DNA of 64,000 nt from Acinetobacter sp. N54.MGS-139. Lineage in GTDB: Bacteria > Pseudomonadota > Gammaproteobacteria > Burkholderiales > Burkholderiaceae_F. Shown here piece by piece: positions 1-11,068 of the stretch. The stretch is from NCBI GenBank assembly GCA_000980495.1, contig LARN01000007.1, positions 10,225 to 74,224 on the forward strand, read 5' to 3'. Numbering within the stretch: position 1 is the stretch's first letter; the number at the start of each line of letters is the position of its first letter. A model generated the notes under the pieces. The model searched no databases and was not told the DNA's origin. It saw only the letters and a list, made by a program, of their open reading frames with translations. The translations under genes were made by a program, and so were the position numbers.

Positions 1-592
1 TCTTGTCGAAATAGCCATAGGTGTTCACACGGCTCATGTCGTACATAGTGGAGGTGACGGTAGCTTTGATGCGGGTGTCGATTGCAGCGGCGTTCAATGC
101 AAAACCGCCGAATCCGCAGATGCCGAGCACCCCGATCTTGTTGTGGTCGACGCCCTTGAGGTTCGACAGATAATGGACAGCTGCGGAGAAATCTTCCGTA
201 CTGATGTCAGGAGAAGCTAGATTGCGGGGGAAGCCGGAGCTTTCACCGGTAAAGGACGGATCAAAAGCTAAAGTCACGAAGCCGTTTGCGGCCAATGTCT
301 GCGCATAAAGTCCCGAAGCCTGTTCCTTGACTGCTCCGAACGGGCCGCAAACAGCGATAGCCGGCAGGTCGCCCGACACGCCTTTGGGGCAATATAGGTT
401 ACCGATTAATCTCGTGCCGAAGCGGGTATAAAAAGATACTTTTTTATGTTCGACCCTGTCGTCCTGCGGGAACGTTTTGTCCCATTTCTCTAAATTGTTC
501 ATCTTTGTTTTTCCCTCCAAGGAGCGTACAGGTCCCGCAACGGTTAAAGCGGTAAGTGTTGCAGCTCCGATAATGAAAGATCTTCTTTGCAT
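1..592 (-). CDS. Exported alpha/beta hydrolase (3' end beyond window)
   Basis: The reading frame opens with ATG at 592 on the minus strand and runs off the left edge, so only the first 197 residues are visible. The N-terminus (QRRSFIIGAA followed by an Ala/Thr/Val-rich stretch) looks like a twin-arginine export signal. The body fits the alpha/beta-hydrolase fold of the YcjY/dienelactone-hydrolase type. The nucleophile-elbow segment reads GICGFGGFAL, with Cys where classical lipases and esterases have Ser, as in dienelactone hydrolases; the catalytic Asp and His would lie outside the window. Substrate unknown. It is divergent from the LysR regulator at 692, which may control it (inference). 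Identification as an alpha/beta hydrolase is good; the exact family is moderate. Confidence 0.75.
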   Translation of the reverse strand, partial: MQRRSFIIGAATLTALTVAGPVRSLEGKTKMNNLEKWDKTFPQDDRVEHKKVSFYTRFGTRLIGNLYCPKGVSGDLPAIAVCGPFGAVKEQASGLYAQTLAANGFVTLAFDPSFTGESSGFPRNLASPDISTEDFSAAVHYLSNLKGVDHNKIGVLGICGFGGFALNAAAIDTRIKATVTSTMYDMSRVNTYGYFDK

Positions 593-691
593 GATTTTCG
601 ACTGACGTTGAAAACGAGTAGGGACAGAATAGAAGCTTTGTTTTAACATATCAAATACTTATTTAACAACTAAGATATGCTTTTTTAGTAT
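593..691. promoter_or_regulatory. Divergent promoter region, hydrolase / LysR regulator
   Basis: This 99-base gap separates two divergent genes. It contains an AT-rich dyad: CATATC at 647-652 and GATATG at 674-679, with AAATA-CT-TATTT inside at 654-665. Such a dyad just upstream of a LysR gene is where an autoregulatory LysR box is expected, but binding is inferred only. Confidence 0.35.
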
Positions 692-1597
692 ATGAATTTG
701 AGAAGTCTTCGTTTCTTCCTTGCTGTCGCAGAAAACAACGGCGTTCAAAAGGCCGCGGAATCCCTGCATCTGACTCAGCCGAACATCTCTCGGGCGCTTA
801 AGGCCTTGGAAGAAGAGTTGAACGCGCAGTTGTTTGTTCGCACGGCCCGCGGAGTGGAAATCACTGAGGAAGGCGAACTTCTCAGAATGCGGGCGGAAGA
901 ACTCTTGTCTTTGGTGGACAAGACCAAGGCCGAATTTGTAGATTCAAAGGGTAGTGAGCTGAGCGGGGAAGTGCGGATCGCTGCCGGTGAGTCTGAAGGC
1001 ATGCGCAATGTCATTCGGGCGATGTCGCTTTTTAAAGCTATACATCCGAAGGTTGAGTTCTCAGTGACGAGCGGCAACAGCGCTAATGTGGCCTATCAGT
1101 TGAATGTCGGGCTCTCCGACCTCGGAATTGTGTTTGATCCTTTTGACGTCTCGAAATACGAATACACCCGCTTGCCCTGGAAAGAGGATTGGTGCGTCTA
1201 TCTGCGCAAAGATGATCCGCTCGCAGAAGAGCCATTCGTTACACCTCAGATGCTTCGAGATCGTCCGCTGATATTGTCAGCACAAACCCGAGGTGCCGGC
1301 TTTTTGAAGTCTTGGCTTGGGCGCAGTCTTGAAGAGCTAAATGTGGTGGCGTATTTCACGCTGATCAACACGCCGAAACTCATGGTTGAAGAGGGCCTCG
1401 GTCTGATGATCTCTTTTGATAACTTAATCGACCTGGATCCAAACGGCCCCTTAATGGTTAAGCCCTTATCCCCTAAACTTCATTCTGCTACCTATCTCAT
1501 CAGAAAGAAGGAAAAAGTGCTCTCCCGCGCGGCGCAAGCCTTCCATGAATATTTGAAAGACTACGCATTGAGCGCAGAAGCAGCTCAAAACAATTAA
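692..1597 (+). CDS. LysR-family transcriptional regulator
   Basis: A 301-residue protein of normal LysR length. Residues 1-60 form the winged helix-turn-helix (LRSLRFFLAVAENNGVQKAA, then LHLTQPNISRALKALEEEL). Residues from about 90 onward form the periplasmic-binding-protein-like effector domain. The gene is divergent from the exported hydrolase and sits upstream of dnaE in the same direction, with no terminator seen in the 96-base gap. The ATG at 692 has no obvious ribosome-binding site, yet it gives the canonical LysR N-terminus, so I keep it. The effector cannot be read from sequence; the divergent hydrolase is the most likely target (inference). Confidence 0.9.
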   Translation: MNLRSLRFFLAVAENNGVQKAAESLHLTQPNISRALKALEEELNAQLFVRTARGVEITEEGELLRMRAEELLSLVDKTKAEFVDSKGSELSGEVRIAAGESEGMRNVIRAMSLFKAIHPKVEFSVTSGNSANVAYQLNVGLSDLGIVFDPFDVSKYEYTRLPWKEDWCVYLRKDDPLAEEPFVTPQMLRDRPLILSAQTRGAGFLKSWLGRSLEELNVVAYFTLINTPKLMVEEGLGLMISFDNLIDLDPNGPLMVKPLSPKLHSATYLIRKKEKVLSRAAQAFHEYLKDYALSAEAAQNN

Positions 1598-1693
1598 GCC
1601 GAAGAACGGGTCGAGGATGTTTGGCAGCTGCGCTAAACTTTCCTGCATGCTTTGAGCTCCGTTTTAAAACAGCATCTTTTTATTTTGGAAAAT

Positions 1694-4600
1694 ATGACTC
1701 AAGATTTCGTCCATCTTCGTATGCATACCGAGTTCTCAATCAAAGACGGTATGCTCAACCCGAAGAAAGTAGTACATAAGGCGATTGCCTCCGGGATGAA
1801 GGCGCTGGCGATTACAGACGCCACGGCGATGTTCGGTGATGTCATTTTCTATAAAGCCGCATCAGCCGCCGGTATCAAGCCGATTCTCGGCGCGGACTGC
1901 TCGATTACGAATCACTACAACCGTGATGATTATCTGCGCCTCTTATTTTTAGCGAGAAATCATCAGGGCTACCTGACGCTTTGCGACCTGCTGAGCCGTG
2001 CGTGGCTCACCAATCAATATAAAGACAGAGGCGAAGTCGACCTCGACTGGATTACGCCGGAAATGGCCGACGGCTTGATTGTGCTCTCCGGCTTCAATAC
2101 CGGGGCGATCGGTAAGGCTATCCTGAACGGAAGTTTATCGGCTGCCGAACAGGAAGCCCGCAGATTGTCCCAGAAATTCCCGCACTTCTTTATGGAGCTG
2201 CAGAGAGTGGGGCGCCCGAATGACGAAATGCTCGTCGCCGAATCCGTCAAGCTCGCCAAGAAACTCGGGCTGCCGGTTGTTGCTACTCAGCCGATTCAGT
2301 TTGAGAACTCGGAAGATTTTGAATTCCATGAAGCTCGCGTGGCGATTGCCGACGGCTTCACGCTGGCAAATAAGGCTCGTCCTCGTATTTACACGCCTCA
2401 GCAGTATTTCCGTACGAAAGAAGAAATGTGCGAGCTCTTCAAAGACATTCCTTCTGCGATTGAAAACAGCGTTGAAATTGCAAAACGCTGCAATGTCACG
2501 ATCAAACTCGGGAAACCGCAGCTGCCGATTTTCCCGACGCCCGACGGTATGTCTCTCAAAGACTACATGGCACAGCTCGCGCGCGAGGGCCTAGACCGCC
2601 GCCTGAAAGTCTTATATCCGGATGAGAAAAAACGCGAAGCAGAGTTCCCGCGCTACAAGGAACGCCTGGAGCGTGAGATCAAGATCATTCAGGACATGGA
2701 CTTCCCGGGTTACTTCCTCATCGTGCAAGACTTTATTAACTGGGCCAAGACCCACGGCTGTCCTGTGGGTCCGGGCCGCGGTTCGGGTGCCGGTTCCTTG
2801 GTGGCTTACAGCTTGGGTATTACCGACTTGGATCCGCTTGCGTACGACTTGCTGTTCGAACGCTTTCTGAATCCGGAACGTGTGTCCATGCCTGACTTTG
2901 ACGTGGACTTCTGCCAGAACAACCGCGGACGCGTGATTGAGTACGTGAAATCCAAGTACGGCGAAGAGTCCGTGAGCCAGATTGCGACCTTCGGTACGAT
3001 GGGTGCCAAGGGCGTCATTAAGGATGTCGGCCGTGTTCTCGATATGTCGTATTCCGAGGCTGATCGCCTTTCCCGCATGATTCCGACGCGCCCCGGTCAC
3101 AACACGACCCTTGAAGAAGCGCTCAGCGAAGAGCCGCAGTTCCGCGCTGAAGTTCGCAACAATCCTCAGGCCCGCAAACTCATTGAGTACGCCTTGAAAT
3201 TGGAAGGCACCACCCGAAGCTTGGGCATTCACGCCGGCGGCGTGCTGATTGCGCCGGGCAAACTGATTGATTTCTGTCCGCTCTACGCAGCAGGCATGCT
3301 GCCGGAGAACGTTATCAGTATGTACGACAAGAAAGACGTAGAAGCCGTCGGTCTGGTGAAGTTCGACTTCCTTGGTCTGACCACGCTGACGATTATTGAA
3401 CGTGCGCTCGACTACATCGAAAAGAACACCGGCGTTCGTCCGGACATTGAGCACATGGAGTGCGATGATGAGGACACGTACAAGAAGATTTTCCAGACCG
3501 GAGATACGGTTGCCGTGTTCCAGTTTGAATCTCCGGGTATGCACAAGCTTCTGATTGACGCGAAGCCGACTCAGCTTTCCGACTTGATCGCTTTGAACGC
3601 TCTGTATCGTCCGGGCCCGATGGACCTTATTCCGGACTTCCTGGATATTCGTGCCGGACGCAAAAAAGCTGAATACGCCGATCCGCGTTTGATTCCGATT
3701 TTGGAAGATACGGCCGGCATTATGGTGTATCAGGAACAGGTGATGCTGGTGGCACAGAAGATCGGCGGCTACTCACTCGGCGGCGCTGACATTCTTCGAC
3801 GCGCCATGGGTAAGAAAGACGTCGCCGAAATGGAGCGCCAGAGCAAAGTGTTCATCGAAGGCGCGGCAAAGAACGGCGTTTCCGAAGAAGTGGCCACTCA
3901 CTTATTCGAGTTGATGCGTAAGTTCGCGGGCTACGGTTTTAATAAGTCTCACGCTGCCGCGTACTCTTATGTTGCCTATAAAACCGGATGGCTGAAGAAT
4001 TACTATCCGGCGGAATTTCTGGCCTCTTCTTTGAGTGAAGTGATGACGGATCCGGAGAAGTCTCTGAAGATTTTGATGGATGCCAAACGCCACGGCGTCA
4101 AACTTCTCGGCCCCGATATCAACGAGAGCGAATTTAACTACACGAGTCCCAAGACGATGGAGATTCGTATGGGCTTAGGCGCCTTAAAAGGTGTAGGTTC
4201 TGCTCCTGCAGAAGCCATCAAGGCCGAAAGAGACAAGAACGGTCCGTTCAAGGATCCCTTTGATCTCGTCAAACGGGTGGGCTCTCAGCTCATCACGAAG
4301 AAGATTATTCAGGTCTTTGCGATGGCCGGTGTCTTTGATTCCATTGAGCCTAATCGCCGTAAGTGGTTTGAAAATGCTGACGTTGTCGTGCAGTCTGCTC
4401 AGGAAAATGAAAAGGCAGCCGACCAGTTCAGCCTCTTCGGAGAAGAGCCGTCCAACGAAGTGCCGATTAAGGAAGTTGCGCCTTGGAGCGAACGGACTCG
4501 AATGGAAAAAGAACAGTACGTTTTGGGCTTCTACTTCTCTGGTCACCCGCTGGAAGCCTACCATTCCGAACTCAAACGTAATTTCGGTGCTGTCGTTGCA

Positions 4601-5140
4601 GGAACGGAATCCGAGAACCCGGGCGAGTATCTCGTTGCCGGTATGTACATCGGGTGCGAGCAGCGCCGCGGCAAGGATGGTTCTCCCTTTGTCACACTGC
4701 ATTTGGCGACACCGGACGGTCCAGTGGATTACAGCGTTAAGAACCAGTACTTCGAACAGGAAAGAGCCCGAATCAAGGAGATACCGAAGGGCGAAATAGT
4801 AGTAGTTGAGCTTAAAAAATCTCACAGCAAAAAGAGCGGTAAGACTTGGGCGAGCCCCGGAGCCTTCTATCCGCTTTACGAACTGCGTCACCGCCAGAAA
4901 GCGCATATCGTCATTCGGCCGGCTGAAGAAGCAGATCCGAAAGAGCTCGAACGTCTGATCTTGGACGTGCAGATGACGCATCCGGAGGAAGCAATTCGCG
5001 TGGACTTTGAGTTCTCTGACGACCGCAGTTTCCGGGTACGCCTGCCGTGCCCCTATAAGGCTGCGGCGGATTGGACACTGGTCCGAGATTTAGAGGATTC
5101 CCCTTCGATTCAGCAGGTTGAAGTGGCTTACGGTTTGTAA
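1694..5140 (+). CDS. dnaE: DNA polymerase III alpha subunit
   Basis: Replicative polymerase, about 1148 residues (Escherichia coli DnaE has 1160). The N-terminal PHP domain begins DFVHLRMHTEFSI. The palm carries PDFDVDFCQNNRGRV with Asp401 and Asp403, and KFDFLGLTTLT supplies the third catalytic Asp near 558. The fingers region includes GPGRGSGAGSLVAY and YRPGPMDLIPDF. Near residue 911 the motif QFSLFGE fits the internal beta-clamp-binding motif, followed by the OB fold and the tau-binding C-terminus. An in-frame TTG at 1652 would add 14 residues unlike the family; the ATG at 1694, preceded by TTGGAAA, restores the normal N-terminus, so I use it. It follows the LysR gene by 96 bases. Confidence 0.97.
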   Translation: MTQDFVHLRMHTEFSIKDGMLNPKKVVHKAIASGMKALAITDATAMFGDVIFYKAASAAGIKPILGADCSITNHYNRDDYLRLLFLARNHQGYLTLCDLLSRAWLTNQYKDRGEVDLDWITPEMADGLIVLSGFNTGAIGKAILNGSLSAAEQEARRLSQKFPHFFMELQRVGRPNDEMLVAESVKLAKKLGLPVVATQPIQFENSEDFEFHEARVAIADGFTLANKARPRIYTPQQYFRTKEEMCELFKDIPSAIENSVEIAKRCNVTIKLGKPQLPIFPTPDGMSLKDYMAQLAREGLDRRLKVLYPDEKKREAEFPRYKERLEREIKIIQDMDFPGYFLIVQDFINWAKTHGCPVGPGRGSGAGSLVAYSLGITDLDPLAYDLLFERFLNPERVSMPDFDVDFCQNNRGRVIEYVKSKYGEESVSQIATFGTMGAKGVIKDVGRVLDMSYSEADRLSRMIPTRPGHNTTLEEALSEEPQFRAEVRNNPQARKLIEYALKLEGTTRSLGIHAGGVLIAPGKLIDFCPLYAAGMLPENVISMYDKKDVEAVGLVKFDFLGLTTLTIIERALDYIEKNTGVRPDIEHMECDDEDTYKKIFQTGDTVAVFQFESPGMHKLLIDAKPTQLSDLIALNALYRPGPMDLIPDFLDIRAGRKKAEYADPRLIPILEDTAGIMVYQEQVMLVAQKIGGYSLGGADILRRAMGKKDVAEMERQSKVFIEGAAKNGVSEEVATHLFELMRKFAGYGFNKSHAAAYSYVAYKTGWLKNYYPAEFLASSLSEVMTDPEKSLKILMDAKRHGVKLLGPDINESEFNYTSPKTMEIRMGLGALKGVGSAPAEAIKAERDKNGPFKDPFDLVKRVGSQLITKKIIQVFAMAGVFDSIEPNRRKWFENADVVVQSAQENEKAADQFSLFGEEPSNEVPIKEVAPWSERTRMEKEQYVLGFYFSGHPLEAYHSELKRNFGAVVAGTESENPGEYLVAGMYIGCEQRRGKDGSPFVTLHLATPDGPVDYSVKNQYFEQERARIKEIPKGEIVVVELKKSHSKKSGKTWASPGAFYPLYELRHRQKAHIVIRPAEEADPKELERLILDVQMTHPEEAIRVDFEFSDDRSFRVRLPCPYKAAADWTLVRDLEDSPSIQQVEVAYGL

Positions 5141-5265
5141 CTTCGGCCTCCCGAACTGAGAGAAATTCAGGTTTTTAGGCTAAGTACAATTCATAATTCA
5201 AAGAAATCGCAAGAAAAGGTAAGAAAGCCCTTTCTTGTTACTCGGTTTTTGGTATTGTTTGATAA

Positions 5266-5334
5266 TCAGGGCGAAATCCGCCCTTATAAATCGACAACCG
5301 ACGGCCGCATAGGCCGTGCATTTGAGGTGAAATT
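5266..5334 (+). promoter_or_regulatory. Structured leader of ftsH
   Basis: The 194-base dnaE-ftsH gap has no gene. Its 3' part holds two tidy hairpins: AGGGCG/CGCCCT at 5268-5284 and ACGGCC/GGCCGT at 5301-5317. They are followed by a strong ribosome-binding site (GAGGTGA, 5324-5330) and a TTG start at 5335. The second hairpin ends 7 bases before the ribosome-binding site, so it could modulate translation; no heat-shock promoter was recognised. Confidence 0.35.
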
Positions 5335-7374
5335 TTGAACAAAAATAATTTATTCGCCAAAGTTGCCGTATGGATCGTGATCGCATTAGTTCTGTTTACT
5401 GTATTCAAGCAGTTTGACGGCGCTAAGAAGATGGTTTCGAATGAGCCGTCCACGAGCTACACGCAATTTATGGACCAGGCCAAGGAAGGCAAAATTAAGC
5501 GAGTCGATGTTCAAGGTCGTACGCTTACCGTGACTCCCACGGAAGGAGCTACCTATAAGATCACAGCTCCGGGAGACCTTTGGATGGTGGAGGATCTCCG
5601 TAAGGCCGGCGTTCAGGTCTACGGTCAGCCCGACGAAGAACAGAGCTTCTTAGCTTCTATCTTTATTTCTTGGTTCCCGATGCTGATCCTCATCGGCGTG
5701 TGGATTTTCTTCATGCGCCAAATGCAGGGCGGCGGAAAGGGCGGTGCTTTCAGCTTCGGCAAATCGAAAGCCAGAATGCTCGACAGCTCGAATAACAATG
5801 TCACTTTTGCCGATGTTGCAGGCTGCGATGAAGCCAAAGAAGAAGTGACCGAAATTGTGGACTACCTCAAGGATCCGAGCCGCTATCAGCGATTGGGCGG
5901 TCGTATTCCTCGCGGTGTGCTGCTCGTCGGCTCTCCGGGTACCGGTAAGACTCTTTTGGCCAAAGCCATCGCCGGCGAAGCCAAGGTTCCCTTCTTTACG
6001 ATTTCCGGTTCCGACTTCGTTGAAATGTTCGTCGGTGTCGGTGCCGCTCGTGTTCGCGACATGTTCGAGAATGCTAAGAAGAATTCTCCCTGCATCATCT
6101 TCATCGACGAAATTGATGCGGTCGGTCGTCAGCGCGGCGCCGGTCTCGGCGGCGGCAATGATGAACGCGAACAGACCTTGAACCAGATGCTCGTTGAGAT
6201 GGACGGTTTCGACACCAACAGCAGCGTCATCGTGATTGCTGCTACGAACCGCCCAGACGTGCTTGACCCTGCATTGCTGCGTCCGGGCCGCTTTGACCGT
6301 CAGGTCGTGGTTCCGCTGCCCGATATCCGCGGCCGTGAGCAGATTCTGAAAGTTCATATGCGCAAGATTCCGGTCGGCGCCGACGTGGATGAATCGGTCC
6401 TCGCTCGCGGTACCCCGGGCTTCTCCGGTGCCGATCTGGCGAACCTCGTCAACGAAGCTGCTTTGTTTGCTGCCCGCCGCAATGGCCGTGTAGTTGCTAT
6501 GGAAGACTTCGAACGCGCTAAAGACAAGATCATGATGGGTGCCGAACGCAAGGCCATGGTCATGTCCGAAGACGAAAAACGCAACACGGCTTATCACGAA
6601 TCCGGCCACGCTCTGGTTGCTCGTCTGATGCCGAAGAGCGATCCGGTGCACAAAGTCACGATTATTCCTCGCGGACGTGCTTTGGGTCTGACGATGCAGC
6701 TGCCTGCCGAAGACCACTATTCTTATGACAAGCAGTATCTGCTGTCTCGTATCGCCATCCTGTTCGGCGGACGTATTGCCGAAGAAGTCTTCATGCATCA
6801 GATGACAACCGGTGCTTCCAACGACTTTGAACGCGCCACTCAGATGGCCCGCGACATGGTTGTCCGCTACGGTATGAGCGATGTGATGGGTCCGATGGTC
6901 TACGGCGAAAACGAGAACGAAGTGTTCCTCGGCCGCTCCGTGACTCAGTCCAAGCATATCTCCGAGAGCACGATGGAAAAGGTCGATGCAGAAGTTCGCC
7001 GAATTATTGACGAGCAGTATGCAATTGCCCGCAAGCTCATCGAGACTCATCAGGAAGAAATGCACAAGATGGCTCACGCGCTGCTCGAATGGGAAACCAT
7101 TGACGCCGAGCAGATCGACGACATCATGAACGGCAAGGATCCGCGTCCTCCCAAGCAGCTGAGCAAGGTTCGCAGAAAGAACGAAGAAGCGGCCCAGCCG
7201 GCTGAAGGAGAGCAGACCGCTCAGGCAGCTCCTGCAGAAGATAAGCCGGAGCAGGCTCCGAAGCAGAACGAATCTTCCGAATCTGAAGCGGCTCCTAAAC
7301 CGGCGGAAACTCCTTCCGAGGAAGTGAAGCCGGAAGATAGGCCGAAGGATTCCGACGATCGTCCTAAAGCCTAA
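5335..7374 (+). CDS. ftsH: ATP-dependent zinc metalloprotease FtsH
   Basis: Inner-membrane AAA+ protease that degrades short-lived and misassembled membrane proteins; 679 residues. An N-terminal membrane segment (about 8-24), a periplasmic domain and a second segment (about 105-123, ending [10 protein letters not shown]) precede the AAA domain. The Walker A motif is GSPGTGKT at 199-206, Walker B is IIFIDEIDA, and the second region of homology includes [19 protein letters not shown]. The zinc site is HESGH at 421-425, with the third ligand in [10 protein letters not shown]. The C-terminus is a long Glu/Pro/Ala-rich tail (about 610-679) that is probably disordered. The start codon is TTG, chosen because it lies just after GAGGTGA and gives the standard N-terminus. 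Confidence 0.98.
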   Translation: MNKNNLFAKVAVWIVIALVLFTVFKQFDGAKKMVSNEPSTSYTQFMDQAKEGKIKRVDVQGRTLTVTPTEGATYKITAPGDLWMVEDLRKAGVQVYGQPDEEQSFLASIFISWFPMLILIGVWIFFMRQMQGGGKGGAFSFGKSKARMLDSSNNNVTFADVAGCDEAKEEVTEIVDYLKDPSRYQRLGGRIPRGVLLVGSPGTGKTLLAKAIAGEAKVPFFTISGSDFVEMFVGVGAARVRDMFENAKKNSPCIIFIDEIDAVGRQRGAGLGGGNDEREQTLNQMLVEMDGFDTNSSVIVIAATNRPDVLDPALLRPGRFDRQVVVPLPDIRGREQILKVHMRKIPVGADVDESVLARGTPGFSGADLANLVNEAALFAARRNGRVVAMEDFERAKDKIMMGAERKAMVMSEDEKRNTAYHESGHALVARLMPKSDPVHKVTIIPRGRALGLTMQLPAEDHYSYDKQYLLSRIAILFGGRIAEEVFMHQMTTGASNDFERATQMARDMVVRYGMSDVMGPMVYGENENEVFLGRSVTQSKHISESTMEKVDAEVRRIIDEQYAIARKLIETHQEEMHKMAHALLEWETIDAEQIDDIMNGKDPRPPKQLSKVRRKNEEAAQPAEGEQTAQAAPAEDKPEQAPKQNESSESEAAPKPAETPSEEVKPEDRPKDSDDRPKA

Positions 7375-7392
7375 AATAACGTTTGCAATAGA

Positions 7393-7422
7393 AGAGGCCG
7401 CTTCCGCGGTCTCTCTATTTTT
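7393..7422 (+). terminator. Rho-independent terminator after ftsH
   Basis: AGAGGCCGC (7393-7401), loop TTCC, GCGGTCTCT (7406-7414), one G-U pair in nine, then CTATTTTT. It lies 19 bases after the ftsH stop codon. Confidence 0.85.
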
Positions 7423-7535
7423 AGTGCGGAAGGACAGCGGCAGCTAACCGAAGAAGTGGAAGGGAAACATCGGGAAAGCTGTCCGGTTCAAACGCGGGAT
7501 GTAAACCATTTCATAAGTTCATCGAGCTCTTAAAA

Positions 7536-8111
7536 ATGAACGAAGATCTTGAATTCAAAGATATCGACGAAGACGACGAAGAGGAAGTCAAAATTCCCGA
7601 GATCCACGGGACAAAGAACTACATGACGCGCGCCTGCTACAACCGACTTCTGGATGAACGCAAGAACCTGGTTTTAGTCGAGCGTCCGAATGTCGTGAAT
7701 GTCGTCGCTTGGGCGGCTTCTAACGGCGACCGCAGTGAAAACGCCGACTACCAGTACGGTAAACAGCGTCTTCGTGAAATCGACCGCCGCATCCGCTTCC
7801 TGAATAAGCGAATCGAGGCGAGCGAAGTCATCGACATTGATAAAAGACCGCCGACGGATCAAATCTTCTTCGGAGCCACCATCGTTTATGCCAATGAGCA
7901 GGGCGATGAATCCAAGATTCGTATTGTCGGGATCGACGAGGCCGACGCCTCGGTAGGAGATGTTTCCTGGATCTCTCCGATCGCCCGAGTTTTTCTCAAG
8001 CACTTTGAGGGAGACACGGTGCTTCTGCCGACCCCGAAAGGCGTAAAGAAACTTGAGATTTTGGAAGTGACTTACGTCAACGATCCTCCCGGGAAACCTC
8101 ACATTATTTAA
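7536..8111 (+). CDS. greB: Transcription elongation factor GreB
   Basis: Rescues backtracked RNA polymerase by stimulating transcript cleavage. The coiled-coil hairpin carries the hallmark GDRSENADYQYGK (about residues 67-79), with the acidic tip residues needed for catalysis. It is followed by RLREIDRRIRFLNKRI and the FKBP-like C-terminal domain (SPIARVFLKHFEGDTV). At 191 residues it is about 30 longer than Escherichia coli GreB because of an acidic N-terminal extension (residues 1-29, rich in Asp/Glu). An internal ATG at 7623 would give the textbook length, so the extension may be untranslated; no strong ribosome-binding site decides between them. Confidence 0.92.
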   Translation: MNEDLEFKDIDEDDEEEVKIPEIHGTKNYMTRACYNRLLDERKNLVLVERPNVVNVVAWAASNGDRSENADYQYGKQRLREIDRRIRFLNKRIEASEVIDIDKRPPTDQIFFGATIVYANEQGDESKIRIVGIDEADASVGDVSWISPIARVFLKHFEGDTVLLPTPKGVKKLEILEVTYVNDPPGKPHII

Positions 8112-8143
8112 CTTTTCAATTTTTGTAATTGGCCGGTCAAGCC

Positions 8144-10338
<2,195 letters not shown>

Positions 10339-10343
10339 TAACT

Positions 10344-10405
10344 TCGGGCAATTTCGAGGAACTTCGTGAATACACTGAGTTTTTTATCGGATTGCCCGAT
10401 TTTTA
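10344..10405 (+). terminator. Probable terminator after tgt
   Basis: TCGGGCAAT (10344-10352) pairs perfectly with ATTGCCCGA (10391-10399), followed by TTTTT. The loop is long (38 bases), which lowers confidence, but the tail and position right after the tgt stop are typical. Confidence 0.55.
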
Positions 10406-10430
10406 CAAGCTCAATTTAAGAGAAAGAAAG

Positions 10431-10613
10431 TAGAATACAAGGTTTAAAAAGGGCGGGGCGCGCCCGGATTGCCCTTTGCATTCTTTTGAGAGGCAAAGGG
10501 AACCATGACAGGACTTGAACTGACAGGAGAAATTCTTAAGAGTCCTAAGCAGTGGACGTCGAAAAATTTTCACTGCCCTCAGTGAACCCATATCTCATAG
10601 TTGGAGTTTTAAA
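10431..10613 (+). promoter_or_regulatory. Structured leader upstream of yajC-secDF
   Basis: A TAGAAT hexamer at 10431-10436 could be a -10 element. The following leader has three segments that can pair in two exclusive ways: AAAGGGC (10448-10454) with GCCCTTT (10471-10477), or CCCTTTGC (10472-10479) with GCAAAGGG (10493-10500). The last segment is also the ribosome-binding site of a 26-codon ORF at 10505. A further hairpin TTCACTG-CCCT-CAGTGAA (10569-10586) covers the stop codon of that ORF. The arrangement resembles an attenuator or translational switch; function is inferred. Confidence 0.4.
10505..10585 (+). CDS. Candidate 26-residue leader peptide upstream of yajC
   Basis: ATG at 10505 preceded by AAAGGG seven bases upstream; the product is MTGLELTGEILKSPK followed by QWTSKNFHCPQ. 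It ends 28 bases before the TTG start of yajC. No family is recognised and there is no signal peptide. The support is the ribosome-binding site, the position, and the fact that alternative RNA hairpins would hide or expose that site. It may equally be a chance ORF. Confidence 0.3.
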   Translation: MTGLELTGEILKSPKQWTSKNFHCPQ

Positions 10614-10964
10614 TTGTTTATTTCTGAAGCATATGCACAAGCAGCCTCTGGCGCTGCTGCGCAGCCCGGCGGACTTGAAAGCATGTTCTCGTCTTTCGGC
10701 GTAATGATCCTCATTTTTGCCGTTTTCTGGTTCCTTTTGATCCGTCCTCAGCAGAAACGTCAGAAAGAACACAAGAAGATGATTGACGCTCTTACTACCG
10801 GCAATGAAGTGATCACGGCCGGCGGTATCTGCGGCAAGATTGTTGCTGCCGATGAGAACTACATCAATCTTCAGATTGCTGCCGTTGACGACAAACCCGT
10901 TGTCATCACTTTCCAGCGCATTGCAATTCAGGCTGTTCTCCCCAAAGGCACGGTCAAGTTCTAA
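10614..10964 (+). CDS. yajC: Preprotein translocase accessory subunit YajC
   Basis: Small single-span inner-membrane protein that associates with SecDF at the Sec translocon. 116 residues. One membrane helix (about 27-46, GVMILIFAVFWFLLIRPQQK) is followed by the cytoplasmic domain, with RPQQKRQKEHKKM and GNEVITAGGICGKI as the family signature. The start is TTG, supported by TTGGAG at 10601-10606 and by the expected N-terminus (MFISEAYAQA). It is the first gene of yajC-secD-secF, but a hairpin with a short T-run follows it, so secDF may be partly uncoupled. Confidence 0.94.
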   Translation: MFISEAYAQAASGAAAQPGGLESMFSSFGVMILIFAVFWFLLIRPQQKRQKEHKKMIDALTTGNEVITAGGICGKIVAADENYINLQIAAVDDKPVVITFQRIAIQAVLPKGTVKF

Positions 10965-10987
10965 TTTTCAAGTGAAAGCTTGATAGG

Positions 10988-11022
10988 ACGACCGTTCCGA
11001 TTTCATGAGACGGTCGTTTGTG
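10988..11022 (+). terminator. Hairpin between yajC and secD
   Basis: ACGACCGT (10988-10995) and ACGGTCGT (11010-11017) form a perfect eight-base stem with a 14-base loop, followed by TTGTGTTG. The T-run is interrupted, so it may be a partial terminator or an RNA-stability element. Confidence 0.5.
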
Positions 11023-11037
11023 TTGTACCTACCTTTA

Positions 11038-11059
11038 TGTGCCGGCGTAAGCCGGCACA
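11038..11059 (+). promoter_or_regulatory. Perfect hairpin directly upstream of secD
   Basis: TGTGCCGGC (11038-11046), loop GTAA (a stable GNRA tetraloop), GCCGGCACA (11051-11059). The stem ends nine bases before the secD ATG, and no Shine-Dalgarno sequence separates them. It lacks a T-run, so a role in translation or RNA stability of secD is more plausible than termination (inference). Confidence 0.45.
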
Positions 11060-11068
11060 ACGATAGTT

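Noticed and set aside
1652-1693. TTG start for dnaE at 1652
   Set aside because: It adds 14 residues not seen in the family, while ATG at 1694 gives the usual DnaE N-terminus.
2612-3544. 310-codon open frame antisense to dnaE
   Set aside because: Shadow of the dnaE coding frame; no domain or ribosome-binding site.
5650-7077. 475-codon open frame antisense to ftsH
   Set aside because: Shadow of the ftsH coding frame with no family features.
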